This document shows, piece after piece, positions 1 to 5,520 of a stretch of DNA of 6,369 nt; the first letter of the stretch is position 1, and each line of letters begins with the position of its first letter. The notes under the pieces were generated by a model. The model ran no database searches, was not told where the DNA came from, and saw only the letters and a program-made list of their open reading frames with translations. The DNA is from Gp13-AA77 sp035516075 (lineage in GTDB: Bacteria > Acidobacteriota > Terriglobia > UBA7540), in contig DATJAQ010000157.1 of NCBI GenBank assembly GCA_035516075.1, positions 1 through 6,369 of the forward strand, given 5' to 3'. The position numbers and the translations under genes were made by a program.

Positions 1-208
1 GACTTATCTGAAGGGCATCCTCGCCTACACCGACGAGGAAGTCGCGTCGTCGGACTTCATCCACGACAAGAACTCGTCGATCTTCGACGCCGGCAGCTCG
101 ATCGAGCTGAACAAGCGGTTCTTCAAGCTCGTGAGCTGGTATGACAACGAGTGGGGCTACAGCAACCGCTGCGTGGACCTGCTCAAGAAGATCGCCGCGA
201 AGCTCTAG
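1..208 (+). CDS. gap: Glyceraldehyde-3-phosphate dehydrogenase, C-terminal part (partial)
   Basis: This is the last 68 residues of GAPDH; the gene begins before the window, and the first complete codon is at position 2. GAPDH is a cytosolic tetramer that oxidises glyceraldehyde-3-phosphate to 1,3-bisphosphoglycerate with NAD and phosphate. The fragment begins YLKGILAYTDEEVASSDF, a well-known stretch of the catalytic domain. It then has SSIFDAGSSIELN and the hallmark VSWYDNEWGYSNR near the C-terminus, whose Asn helps bind the nicotinamide. It ends KKIAAKL followed by TAG at 206-208. Its product is the substrate of the Pgk encoded 160 bases downstream on the same strand. The catalytic Cys lies outside the window, so activity cannot be judged here, but nothing visible is broken. 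Confidence 0.96.
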   Translation, partial: TYLKGILAYTDEEVASSDFIHDKNSSIFDAGSSIELNKRFFKLVSWYDNEWGYSNRCVDLLKKIAAKL

Positions 209-228
209 CGCGGCGCGTCCCGCCGCGC
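208..228 (+). other. Hairpin at the gap stop codon
   Basis: A perfect 8-base inverted repeat (GCGCGGCG, 208-215, and CGCCGCGC, 221-228) with a 5-base loop starts at the last base of the gap stop codon. There is no T-run directly after it, so it is not a classical intrinsic terminator. It could stabilise the 3' end of the gap message or act together with the following inverted repeat. The structure is seen in the sequence; the role is inferred. Confidence 0.5.
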
Positions 229-234
229 CCGGTG

Positions 235-305
235 GCGAGGAGCGAGCAGCCAGTAGCGAGCATCTGCACCGCTGCGCTCCGGTTCGCTCCTCGCTTCCCT
301 TTTTT
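235..305 (+). terminator. Possible intrinsic terminator or attenuator between gap and pgk
   Basis: The segment GCGAGGAGCGA (235-245) is the exact reverse complement of TCGCTCCTCGC (284-294). A run of six T follows at 300-305. The 38-base interior holds a further weak pairing (GCAGC with GCTGC). An 11-base stem close to a T-run fits Rho-independent termination, but the loop is long. It may reduce read-through from gap into pgk rather than separate them fully. Confidence 0.45.
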
Positions 306-326
306 GGCGGCTCCTGCTCCGGATTC

Positions 327-361
327 TACTCGCTACTCACTACCCGCTACTCGCTACTGCC
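327..361 (+). repeat. Five tandem heptamers (TACTCGC type) before pgk
   Basis: Five consecutive 7-base units fill this stretch: TACTCGC, TACTCAC, TACCCGC, TACTCGC and TACTGCC. The array ends seven bases before the pgk ATG, where a ribosome binding site would normally be, and no Shine-Dalgarno sequence is visible there. Related bases (AGTAGCGAG) occur inverted at 252-260. The array could vary in copy number by slippage. Confidence 0.8.
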
Positions 362-368
362 TCCAGCC

Positions 369-1622
369 ATGCCGAATTACAAAACCATCCGCGACATCGA
401 CGTCACCGGCAAACGCGTCCTCATGCGCGTGGACTTCAACATCCCGCAGGACAAGGTCACCGGCGCCATCACCAACCCGCAGCGCATCGTCGCCGCCCTG
501 CCCACCATCAAGTACGCGCTCGAGCACGGCGCCGCGGTGGTCCTCATGTCCCACCTTGGCCGCCCCGACGGCAAGGTCATCGAGAAATTCAGCCTCAAGC
601 CGGTGGCCGCCAAGCTGCAGGAGCTGCTCGGCCGCCCGGTGAAGTTCCTGTCCGATTGCGTCGGGCCGGAAGTGGAAAAGGCCTGCGCCGCTGGCACGCT
701 CAAGCCGGGCGCGGTGGTGCTGCTGGAGAACCTCCGCTTCCACATCGAGGAGGAGGGCAAGATCAAGAACGAGGACGGCACCTCGCTGAAGGCTGATCCG
801 AAGAGGGTCGACACCTTCCGCGCCAGCCTCTCGAAGCTGGGCGACGTCTTCGTCAACGATGCCTTCGGCACCGCCCACCGGGGGCACTCGTCGATGGTCG
901 GCGTGAAGCTGTCGCAGAAGGTGGCCGGCTTCCTGATGGAGGCCGAGCTCAAGGCGTTCACCGCCGTGCTCGAGTCGCCCCGCCGGCCGCTGCTCGCCAT
1001 CCTCGGCGGCGCGAAGATCGCGGACAAGATTCCGCTGATCAACAACCTCCTCGACAAGGCCGACGAGCTCATCGTCGGCGGCGGCATGGCCTTCACCTTC
1101 AAGAAGGTCCTCGCCGGCATGGAGATCGGTGACAGCCTCTTCGACCCCGAGGGGGCCAAGATCGTCGCCGAGCTCGCCGCCAAGGCGCAGGCGCGCGGCG
1201 TGAAGCTGCACTTCCCGGTCGACTTCGTCTGCGCCAATCGGTTCGCCGAGGACGCCGAGACGCGGCCGGCCGACGACGCCTCCGGCATTCCGGCCGGTTG
1301 GATGGGTCTGGACGCCGGGCCGAAATCGATCGCGCTCTACGCGGCCGTGATCGCCCGGGCCCAGACGATCGTCTGGAATGGCCCGCCGGGCGTGTTCGAG
1401 TTCGCCAAGTTCGCGACCTCCTCCAAGGCCATGGCCGAGGCCATCGCCGCGGCCACCGCCCGCGGCGCCACCACGGTCGTCGGCGGCGGCGACACCGCCA
1501 CGGCGGCCAAGAAGTTCAAGGTCGTGGACAAGGTCACGCACTGCTCCACCGGGGGCGGCGCCAGCCTCGAGTTCCTCGAGGGCAAGGTCCTGCCCGGCGT
1601 GGCCGCGCTCGATCCGGCGTGA
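369..1622 (+). CDS. pgk: Phosphoglycerate kinase
   Basis: The gene encodes 417 residues, slightly longer than the usual 390-400 of bacterial Pgk. The enzyme transfers the acyl phosphate of 1,3-bisphosphoglycerate to ADP, giving ATP and 3-phosphoglycerate, in the cytosol. The N-terminal substrate domain shows RVDFNIP (residues 20-26) and SHLGRP (61-66). It is followed by LLENLRFH and FVNDAFGTAHRGHSS. The C-terminal nucleotide domain shows LGGAKIADKI, VGGGMAFTF, VWNGPPGVFEF and GGGDTATAA, ending with STGGGASLEFLEGK. The ATG at 369 is chosen because the family begins here (PNYKTIRDIDVTGKRVL); an upstream in-frame extension to 141 overlaps gap and has repeat-derived composition. GPPG replaces the GPMG seen in many bacterial enzymes, a common natural variant. 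No clear ribosome binding site is visible. It lies between gap and tpiA, which act in the adjacent pathway steps. Confidence 0.97.
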   Translation: MPNYKTIRDIDVTGKRVLMRVDFNIPQDKVTGAITNPQRIVAALPTIKYALEHGAAVVLMSHLGRPDGKVIEKFSLKPVAAKLQELLGRPVKFLSDCVGPEVEKACAAGTLKPGAVVLLENLRFHIEEEGKIKNEDGTSLKADPKRVDTFRASLSKLGDVFVNDAFGTAHRGHSSMVGVKLSQKVAGFLMEAELKAFTAVLESPRRPLLAILGGAKIADKIPLINNLLDKADELIVGGGMAFTFKKVLAGMEIGDSLFDPEGAKIVAELAAKAQARGVKLHFPVDFVCANRFAEDAETRPADDASGIPAGWMGLDAGPKSIALYAAVIARAQTIVWNGPPGVFEFAKFATSSKAMAEAIAAATARGATTVVGGGDTATAAKKFKVVDKVTHCSTGGGASLEFLEGKVLPGVAALDPA

Positions 1623-1645
1623 GCGGCAGGGTTCGGCTGGTGGGT

Positions 1646-1713
1646 CCAAAGCCTCACGGCTTTGGCTACGCGCTCGGCGGCTTGGCTGTCGTAGCCAAAC
1701 GCGTGAGCGTTGG
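1646..1713. repeat. REP/BIME-like paired hairpins between pgk and tpiA
   Basis: Two small hairpins face each other. The first is CCAAAGCC-TCAC-GGCTTTGG (1646-1665), a perfect 8-base stem with a 4-base loop. The second is CCAAACGC-GTGA-GCGTTGG (1695-1713), a 7-base stem with one bulged A. The inner arms TTTGGCTACG (1661-1670) and CGTAGCCAAA (1690-1699) are also exact reverse complements, so the whole unit can fold as one long imperfect hairpin. This is the layout of bacterial interspersed mosaic elements. It may act as a partial terminator or protect the 3' end of the pgk message. Confidence 0.7.
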
Positions 1714-1886
1714 GGCCAGCTCGTCCAGAATTCTCACCCGAGTCTCACTTGACCCCGCGAAGCGGGCTTGCCCGCGGCCGGGAAAAGGTTGAGCTTGGCT
1801 TTTTCGCGCGCGCGCCCGTCCGCCGCCGCCCACCGATCGCACCACCTGATTTACCGATGACCTCCTCCAATCCCTCCGTCCCGCCC

Positions 1887-2657
1887 ATGGCGATCCGCAA
1901 GAAGCTCATGGCGGGCAACTGGAAGATGAACAAGACCTCCGCCGACGCGGTGCCGCTGGTGAAGGAGATCATCGCCGGGGTGGGGAAGGACCAGCGCGTC
2001 GAGGTGGTCGTGTGCCCGCCGTTCACCGCGCTGGAGAGCGTGGCCCGGGTGCTCGAGGGCTCGCCGGTCAAGCTGGGCGCGCAGAACATGCACCCCGAGC
2101 CCAGCGGGGCCTACACCGGCGAGGTCTCGGCCGCGATGCTCCGCGCCCTGTTTGCCAGCTACGTCATCCTCGGCCACAGCGAGCGCCGGACCTATTTCAA
2201 GGAGAGCGACGCCTTCATCAACCAGAAGATGCTCGCCGCGCTCAAGAGCCAGCTCAAGCCCATCCTCTGCGTCGGCGAAACCCTGCAGGAGCGGGAGGCG
2301 GGCTCGACCCTCCAGGTCCTGCAGACCCAGGTCGAGGGCTGCCTCCAGAAGGTGACCAAGGAGCAGGTCACCAGCGTGGTCATCGCCTACGAGCCGGTGT
2401 GGGCCATCGGCACGGGCAAGGTGGCGACGACCGAGCAGGCGCAGGTGGCGCACGCCTTCATCCGCGGCCTGCTGGCGAAGCTTTTTGGCGACGCGGCGGC
2501 CCAGCGGGTGCGCATCCTTTACGGCGGCTCGATGAAGCCGGCCAACGCGCCGGACCTGCTGGTGCAACCGGACATCGACGGCGGTCTGATCGGCGGCGCC
2601 TCCTTGGAGGCGCGCTCCTTCATCGAGCTGGTCAAGGCCGCCGCGGCGGTGAAGTAG
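1887..2657 (+). CDS. tpiA: Triosephosphate isomerase
   Basis: The gene encodes 256 residues, the normal size for this TIM-barrel enzyme, which interconverts dihydroxyacetone phosphate and glyceraldehyde-3-phosphate in the cytosol. The N-terminus has AGNWKMN with Asn11 and catalytic Lys13. The catalytic His97 lies in ILGHSERR. The catalytic Glu169 lies in AYEPVWAIGTGK, where the flexible loop begins. The phosphate-binding motifs YGGSMKPANA and GGLIGGASL complete the active site. The ATG at 1887 (MAIRKKLMAGNWK) fits the family; an in-frame ATG at 1857 would add ten Ser/Pro-rich residues. Neither start has a good Shine-Dalgarno sequence. The 264-base leader after pgk carries paired hairpins, so it may have its own promoter or depend on read-through. 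A short relic resembling its C-terminus lies at 4262-4342. Confidence 0.97.
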   Translation: MAIRKKLMAGNWKMNKTSADAVPLVKEIIAGVGKDQRVEVVVCPPFTALESVARVLEGSPVKLGAQNMHPEPSGAYTGEVSAAMLRALFASYVILGHSERRTYFKESDAFINQKMLAALKSQLKPILCVGETLQEREAGSTLQVLQTQVEGCLQKVTKEQVTSVVIAYEPVWAIGTGKVATTEQAQVAHAFIRGLLAKLFGDAAAQRVRILYGGSMKPANAPDLLVQPDIDGGLIGGASLEARSFIELVKAAAAVK

Positions 2658-2700
2658 GCGGATGGGTTGTCGCCGGAGGGGTGAATCCCCAGGAACCAAT

Positions 2701-3417
2701 ATGAAATCTCTTGTTTTTGCCGTCATCATTCTGGCCATCGCCGAATCGGGCTGCACCTCGACCGGGACCCTCGCGGTGGCGGCCGCCAGCGCCGGGGCGC
2801 CCCAGGAGAAACTGGTGGGGCCGGCGCTGCGCTCGCGGGTGCAGGACGGCATCGCGGTCCAGGTGCTCACGCCCCGGTTTTCGAACGAGACGGACTCCCT
2901 GCCGGGCGTGTTCGTCGAGGTGGCGAACCGCGGCGACGCCCCGGTGGATTTTTCGGCCGCCAACCTCGCGGTGTACAGCGGGGAAGCGCCGGTGCGGATC
3001 TACACCGCCGACGAGCTGGCGAAGCGGATCGACGACGATTTTGCCCGGGCGACGGCCGCGGGCGGCGCGAAGCCGAAGGCCTGGAAAATGCCGGCCTTCC
3101 TGCACGAACTGCTGACCCGCTCGGTCCCGGGCAAGAACGCCGGCGTCGCCCCGGCGGCCACGGTCGGGAACGCCTCCGGGGAGGCGGAGCAGGCAGGGGA
3201 GGACTTCCGCGCCGTGCGGGACCGCCAGCTGCGCGGTCTGCGGAATCTGCTCACCCCCAGCACGCTGGCTCCCGGCGGACGGACCGGCGGGGTGGTCGAG
3301 CTGCACGCCGAGGACCTCCGCAACGGCCGGCCGCTGCGGCTGGTTGTGACGCTCGGCGGTGAAACCCAGGAGTTTCGATTCGACGTCCGCCAGAAAGGCC
3401 GGCTCGCGCTCTGGTAG
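2701..3417 (+). CDS. Predicted lipoprotein of unknown function
   Basis: The 238-residue product is not recognised. It starts MKSLVFAVIILAIAESGC, a short positive N-terminus and a hydrophobic stretch ending in a Cys at residue 18. This suggests a lipoprotein signal peptide, although Glu at -3 of the lipobox is unusual, so membrane anchoring is probable but not certain. The mature part is Ala/Gly-rich. It contains an apparent beta-rich segment (about residues 60-100, with VFVEVANRGDAPVDF), a central variable region, and a C-terminal strand-rich segment (about 200-238, GGVVELHAEDL to EFRFDV). AGGA at 2691-2694 sits six bases before the ATG and supports this start. The gene begins 43 bases after tpiA on the same strand and may be transcribed with it, but no functional link is evident. 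Confidence 0.8.
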   Translation: MKSLVFAVIILAIAESGCTSTGTLAVAAASAGAPQEKLVGPALRSRVQDGIAVQVLTPRFSNETDSLPGVFVEVANRGDAPVDFSAANLAVYSGEAPVRIYTADELAKRIDDDFARATAAGGAKPKAWKMPAFLHELLTRSVPGKNAGVAPAATVGNASGEAEQAGEDFRAVRDRQLRGLRNLLTPSTLAPGGRTGGVVELHAEDLRNGRPLRLVVTLGGETQEFRFDVRQKGRLALW

Positions 3418-3523
3418 GCGACGCCGAAGGTTGATTGGGCGCGGCAGCGGCGCTTCACGATCGCACGCCTTGCGAGGTCTGGAGCAAGGAAGACCGGCAC
3501 GAAAACAGCGACGGACATCGAAT

Positions 3524-3547
3524 AACTCAAACAGGTGCGGGTGTCGG
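3524..3547 (+). repeat. Copy A of a direct repeat flanking the first small membrane gene
   Basis: The segment beginning AACTCAAACAGGTGCGGG matches AACTCTAACAGGCGCGGG at 3821-3838, with about five differences over 23 bases. Copy A lies before the first small membrane gene and copy B at its 3' end. It has no downstream GTTRRRY box, so if these are recombination sites, this one is incomplete. The rest of the 3418-3565 spacer shows nothing recognisable except the ribosome binding site of the next gene. Confidence 0.5.
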
Positions 3548-3565
3548 TGCCAGGAGGAAGCTTCC

Positions 3566-3889
3566 ATGGATAGCGGACAGAAGGTGGAACGGTCGCCTTA
3601 TTTCTGGGCGCTAGTCGCGACTCTCTACACTGTGGGCGGGCTGATTGGCGCGGTGACTTCAGTTTTCTGGTTTATGGCGGGCAGCTGGATATTCGGGACC
3701 CTCCAGAGCCTACTGAGTTTGGGAGTGCTCTGGGGTACGAAATCTTTTTGGCGAGCTTTTGCCGTGCTAAGGAAAGCCCACAAGGAGTTTTACGGGGATG
3801 CCAGCGGACCTCCGTCGAAAAACTCTAACAGGCGCGGGCTCCGTCCTGCGTCGTTAAGCCATGAAAAACGGCCGTTCAATTCGCGCTAG
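3566..3889 (+). CDS. Small membrane protein, unknown function
   Basis: The product has 107 residues and is not recognised. After a polar start (MDSGQKVERSP), hydrophobic segments occupy about residues 12-35 and 38-56, rich in Trp, Phe and Gly. A basic, polar C-terminus follows, so two membrane passes are likely. AGGAGG at 3552-3557 lies eight bases before the ATG and is the strongest ribosome binding site in the window. The last 20 or so residues (from about KNSNRRG) are encoded by the attC-like sequence and overlap the next gene by 29 bases, so the natural protein may once have ended earlier. Base composition is visibly less GC-biased than pgk or tpiA, suggesting transfer from elsewhere. Confidence 0.7.
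   Translation: MDSGQKVERSPYFWALVATLYTVGGLIGAVTSVFWFMAGSWIFGTLQSLLSLGVLWGTKSFWRAFAVLRKAHKEFYGDASGPPSKNSNRRGLRPASLSHEKRPFNSR
3823..3859 (+). repeat. Possible short attC-like recombination site
   Basis: The segment runs from CTCTAAC (3823-3829) to GTTAAGC (3853-3859), the latter a perfect GTTRRRY core box. Inside, CGCGGG (3833-3838) pairs with CCTGCG (3845-3850) through one G-T pair, around a 6-base loop, and TAAC pairs with GTTA at the outside. The start codon of the next gene follows two bases after the box, as in integron gene cassettes. At 37 bases it is shorter than typical attC sites and no integrase is in the window, so the assignment is tentative. Confidence 0.35.
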
Positions 3890-4025
3890 TCTTGGAATTG
3901 TCGGAATGGCTGTGGGTGTTGTCGTATTGGGACATCCATCAGGGCAAACTGATCGGGCCCTCGGCTGCATCGTGCTGGGCGCGGGGGTGCTGTGCTTGGC
4001 TTGGGCCATGTGGAGGCGAAAATGA
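3861..4025 (+). CDS. 54-residue two-segment membrane protein
   Basis: The frame runs MKNGRSIRASLGIVG to MWRRK and stop TGA at 4023-4025. A basic N-terminus is followed by a hydrophobic segment (about residues 10-24). A short polar turn with HPSGQTDR comes next, then a second hydrophobic segment (about 34-50) and a basic tail. This predicts a small hairpin membrane protein with both ends in the cytoplasm. There is no clear Shine-Dalgarno sequence; the gene begins inside the end of the previous one and two bases after the attC-like box. No family is recognised. The topology matches that of its two neighbours, which suggests a related group of small genes. Confidence 0.6.
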   Translation: MKNGRSIRASLGIVGMAVGVVVLGHPSGQTDRALGCIVLGAGVLCLAWAMWRRK

Positions 4026-4062
4026 GATCTCAAGGGCATGAATCGGTGCGCGCGCTTAGGTC

Positions 4063-4242
4063 ATGAAAAAAGAAAGACGTTTCGGAATCTTGGGGTGGTC
4101 GTTGTTTAGTGCGGTGGCTTTGGGGCTCTTTTGTTTCAGGACGGCAAAGGAGGGGCTGAGTTGGTGGCCGGTTTTAACGAGTGGCCTCTTGATAGCCGTT
4201 GGACTGCTTGGGGCTGCAAATGTCGCGAGGAGGAAGGAATGA
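4063..4242 (+). CDS. 59-residue two-segment membrane protein
   Basis: The frame runs MKKERRFGILGWSLF to NVARRKE with TGA at 4240-4242. A positively charged start precedes a hydrophobic segment (about residues 8-25). A polar turn (FRTAKEGLSWW) leads to a second hydrophobic segment (about 36-52), and the tail is basic. It is the third in a row of small proteins with the same topology, after a 37-base spacer. Upstream, CTTAGGT lies just before the ATG and differs by one base from a GTTRRRY box. No family is recognised; a role in the envelope is only a guess. Confidence 0.6.
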   Translation: MKKERRFGILGWSLFSAVALGLFCFRTAKEGLSWWPVLTSGLLIAVGLLGAANVARRKE

Positions 4243-4261
4243 CACACCAAGAACACAACTT

Positions 4262-4342
4262 CCGGCCTTCACGCGCGATCTGCTGGCGCTGCCGGTCATC
4301 GACAGCGGCCTGATCGGCGGCGCGGCCCACCGCGCCCGATAG
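4262..4342 (+). pseudogene. Relic of a tpiA 3' end
   Basis: Read in one frame to TAG at 4340-4342, this stretch gives PAFTRDLLALPVIDSGLIGGA and a short unrelated tail (AHRAR). It aligns with PANAPDLLVQPDIDGGLIGGA of the intact TpiA, encoded from 2538, with 14 of 21 residues identical. It preserves the phosphate-binding GLIGGA motif. There is no start codon or ribosome binding site to make it a gene by itself, and similarity stops on its 5' side. It is most likely a displaced or duplicated end of a tpiA gene, left when the genes between 2701 and 4242 were gained. Confidence 0.55.
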
Positions 4343-4419
4343 CGAGCGGGAGGTTCCCCGGTCTTGGGAGCGGGGAAGGCGGCACGAGGGAAACACGTGC
4401 TCCACTTGAAACTGAGCGC

Positions 4420-4450
4420 AAAATAGCCGCCGGCAGACCGCCCGGGCGGT
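4420..4450 (-). terminator. Possible terminator of the pilin-like gene
   Basis: Downstream of the pilin-like gene on the - strand is a perfect 14-base palindrome (4437-4450, ACCGCCCGGGCGGT). A second GC-rich self-complementary stretch (4426-4434) follows, then four T on the - strand at 4423-4420. The T-run is short and not directly next to the first stem, so the call is weak. Confidence 0.3.
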
Positions 4451-4477
4451 TGAAAAGAGGGCAGCGGGAAGCCGCGC

Positions 4478-4831
4478 TTACTGCGGGTAGGTGACCGTGC
4501 GGGCGCCGGCAATGCCGGTGACGGTAATCGCAATCCCCTGCGTGAAGGCGGTGGGATAGCTTTCGTTCGCCACCGTGTTCAGCGCCTTCACATAGTTCGA
4601 GGATCCAACCAGAGACGTGATCTGAACCGCCCAGACGCCCTTTTCCAGGTAGTACTGATCGGCGGCCGCGCCGAGCTGGCGGATGTTATTCAGCACCGAC
4701 TTGTCCTGCGAGTTGCTCCTCACCTTCTCAAACGCCGGGATGGCCATCGCGGCGAGCAGGCCGATGATGACGACGACCACCATGATCTCAACGAGGGTGA
4801 ATGACCCGCGGGAGCGTCTCGATTTCGCCAT
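4478..4831 (-). CDS. Type IV pilin / type II secretion pseudopilin-like protein
   Basis: The 117-residue product has a short basic leader (MAKSRRSRGS) followed by FTLVEIMVVVVIIGLLAAMAIPAF, the class III signal and N-terminal helix of type IV pilins and GspG-type pseudopilins. Prepilin peptidase would cut before Phe11, placing the essential Glu at mature position 5 (residue 15). The residue before the cut is Ser, not the usual Gly. The globular part continues EKVRSNSQDKSVLNNIRQL and a YYLEKGVW segment, and ends in a compact strand-rich region at TVTYPQ. The ATG at 4831 is chosen because it gives a normal short leader; an upstream in-frame start at 4885 would give an unusually long one. No other secretion or pilus genes are nearby, so it is an orphan whose machine must be elsewhere. 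Confidence 0.85.
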   Translation of the reverse strand: MAKSRRSRGSFTLVEIMVVVVIIGLLAAMAIPAFEKVRSNSQDKSVLNNIRQLGAAADQYYLEKGVWAVQITSLVGSSNYVKALNTVANESYPTAFTQGIAITVTGIAGARTVTYPQ

Positions 4832-5087
4832 GCGACGCGGGGAGGATACGCAGTCGGGTGGGACAGGTCGAGACATGAAGGGCACGCCGGGGGTGACAGC
4901 GGGGCGCGGCTAGGGGCAGGGACCCCAGTCTCGGCCGTGGACGTAGGGTGACGAGGAGTGTCCGCTCGACCCCGGGGTAATGTCCTCTTTCGCCGCTTCG
5001 ACAGGATCGGGGCCGCGGCGGACACCACTGCCGGCGGGCACAGCCCCGTTTCCCCCATCTCTCGGGGTGGCGGTACCGGAACGCGAT
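4832..5087. other. Spacer between pilin-like and GIY-YIG genes
   Basis: No convincing gene is seen here; frames covering it are short or shadows. An 8-base inverted repeat (GTGTCCGC, 4958-4965, and GCGGACAC, 5018-5025) encloses a GC-rich stretch that could fold further. The segment should hold the pilin-gene promoter and the 3' end of the GIY-YIG message, but no clear promoter boxes stand out. Confidence 0.4.
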
Positions 5088-5330
5088 TCACCAAAGTCTC
5101 TTGTCGGCAAAGGCCTTCCCCGAGTGCGACTTAAGGTAGTGTTCGAAGTCCAAAGCCCGCTGTTTCTCGCGAAAGGCCAAATAGCCTTTCAGGTGCCACG
5201 GGCGAAATTTGCTGGTGTGCGGACTGCCTCCGGCGTTGTGCACCGCGAGACGGGCCTTCAGATCGGTGCTGAAGCCAACGTAACGCTGCTCGGGCCAGCG
5301 ATCACTCTGGAGTAGATAAACGTAAAACAT
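5088..5330 (-). CDS. Stand-alone GIY-YIG domain nuclease
   Basis: The 80-residue product is a single GIY-YIG domain of the UvrC/UPF0213-like type. It opens MFYVYLLQS, where YVY stands for the GIY motif, followed by QRYVGFSTDLKARLAVHN, holding the YIG-like YVG, the catalytic Arg and a conserved His-Asn. FEHYLKS near residue 63 supplies the metal-binding Glu, and the protein ends AFADKRLW. The length is normal for the compact family members. The start directly follows a stretch of inverted repeats that runs back to a tRNA 3'-end remnant at 5468-5520. Such small nucleases can act in DNA repair or as homing-type endonucleases; the tRNA-linked setting makes a role in element maintenance possible, but this is inferred. 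Confidence 0.9.
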   Translation of the reverse strand: MFYVYLLQSDRWPEQRYVGFSTDLKARLAVHNAGGSPHTSKFRPWHLKGYLAFREKQRALDFEHYLKSHSGKAFADKRLW

Positions 5331-5349
5331 GGGAAGCCTGCCCGTCTGC

Positions 5350-5367
5350 GTCCCGCCGGGGCGGGAC
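5350..5367. repeat. Perfect inverted repeat before the GIY-YIG gene
   Basis: GTCCCGCC (5350-5357) and GGCGGGAC (5360-5367) form an 8-base perfect inverted repeat with a 2-base centre, 20 bases upstream of the GIY-YIG start. It could be a protein-binding site, or a leader hairpin affecting translation of the nuclease. Confidence 0.6.
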
Positions 5368-5376
5368 TACGCCGGG

Positions 5377-5472
5377 CACCATGCTTCGCCCAAGGTCGCC
5401 GTTTCCGCGACGGGGTGTTTTGTCATTCTCACCTGGCGTGCCATGCGAAGCCCGCGAGGGCGAAGCATGGTG
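5377..5472. repeat. 15-base inverted repeat pair next to the tRNA remnant
   Basis: CACCATGCTTCGCCC (5377-5391) is the exact reverse complement of GGGCGAAGCATGGTG (5458-5472). The copies bound a 66-base interior. A partial third copy (CCATGCGAAGCCC, 5441-5453) lies just inside the right arm. The right arm overlaps the CCA end of the tRNA remnant. The arrangement resembles the termini of a small repeat element that sits at tRNA ends. There is no gene in the 5331-5467 stretch. Confidence 0.7.
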
Positions 5473-5520
5473 GTGGAGGATGGATTCGAACCCGGAGGCA
5501 ACGGGTCGTAAGTCCATAGA
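5468..5520 (-). pseudogene. tRNA 3'-half remnant
   Basis: Read on the - strand, the stretch has an anticodon-arm-like ATGGA-CTTACGA-CCCGT with the invariant T33. A short variable region follows, then a T-loop (GGGTTCGAATCC), and it ends CTCCACCACCA. The T-stem does not close (CCGGG against CCATC), and there is no D-arm or 5' acceptor strand in the 80 bases upstream. It is therefore not a working tRNA. The 3' end with the T-loop probably comes from a real tRNA and was joined to other sequence within the T-loop region, as happens at integration sites. The amino acid cannot be assigned. Confidence 0.6.

Noticed and set aside
141..368. Upstream in-frame extension of pgk
   Set aside because: It overlaps the gap C-terminus and translates the terminator and heptamer repeats; the Pgk family begins at 369.
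354..1649. Long - strand open frame opposite pgk
   Set aside because: It is a mirror of high-GC codon bias; its protein is Arg/Gly/Asp-rich with no motifs, while the + strand clearly encodes Pgk.
1755..1800. Terminator before tpiA
   Set aside because: GC-rich self-complementary bases and a later T-run exist, but the stem and T-run are too far apart to call.
1851..2963. Long - strand open frame opposite tpiA and the lipoprotein gene
   Set aside because: It crosses two real + strand genes and shows only shadow composition.
3854..4256. - strand small frames opposite the small membrane genes
   Set aside because: They lack ribosome binding sites and recognisable features, and the + strand frames have consistent membrane topology.
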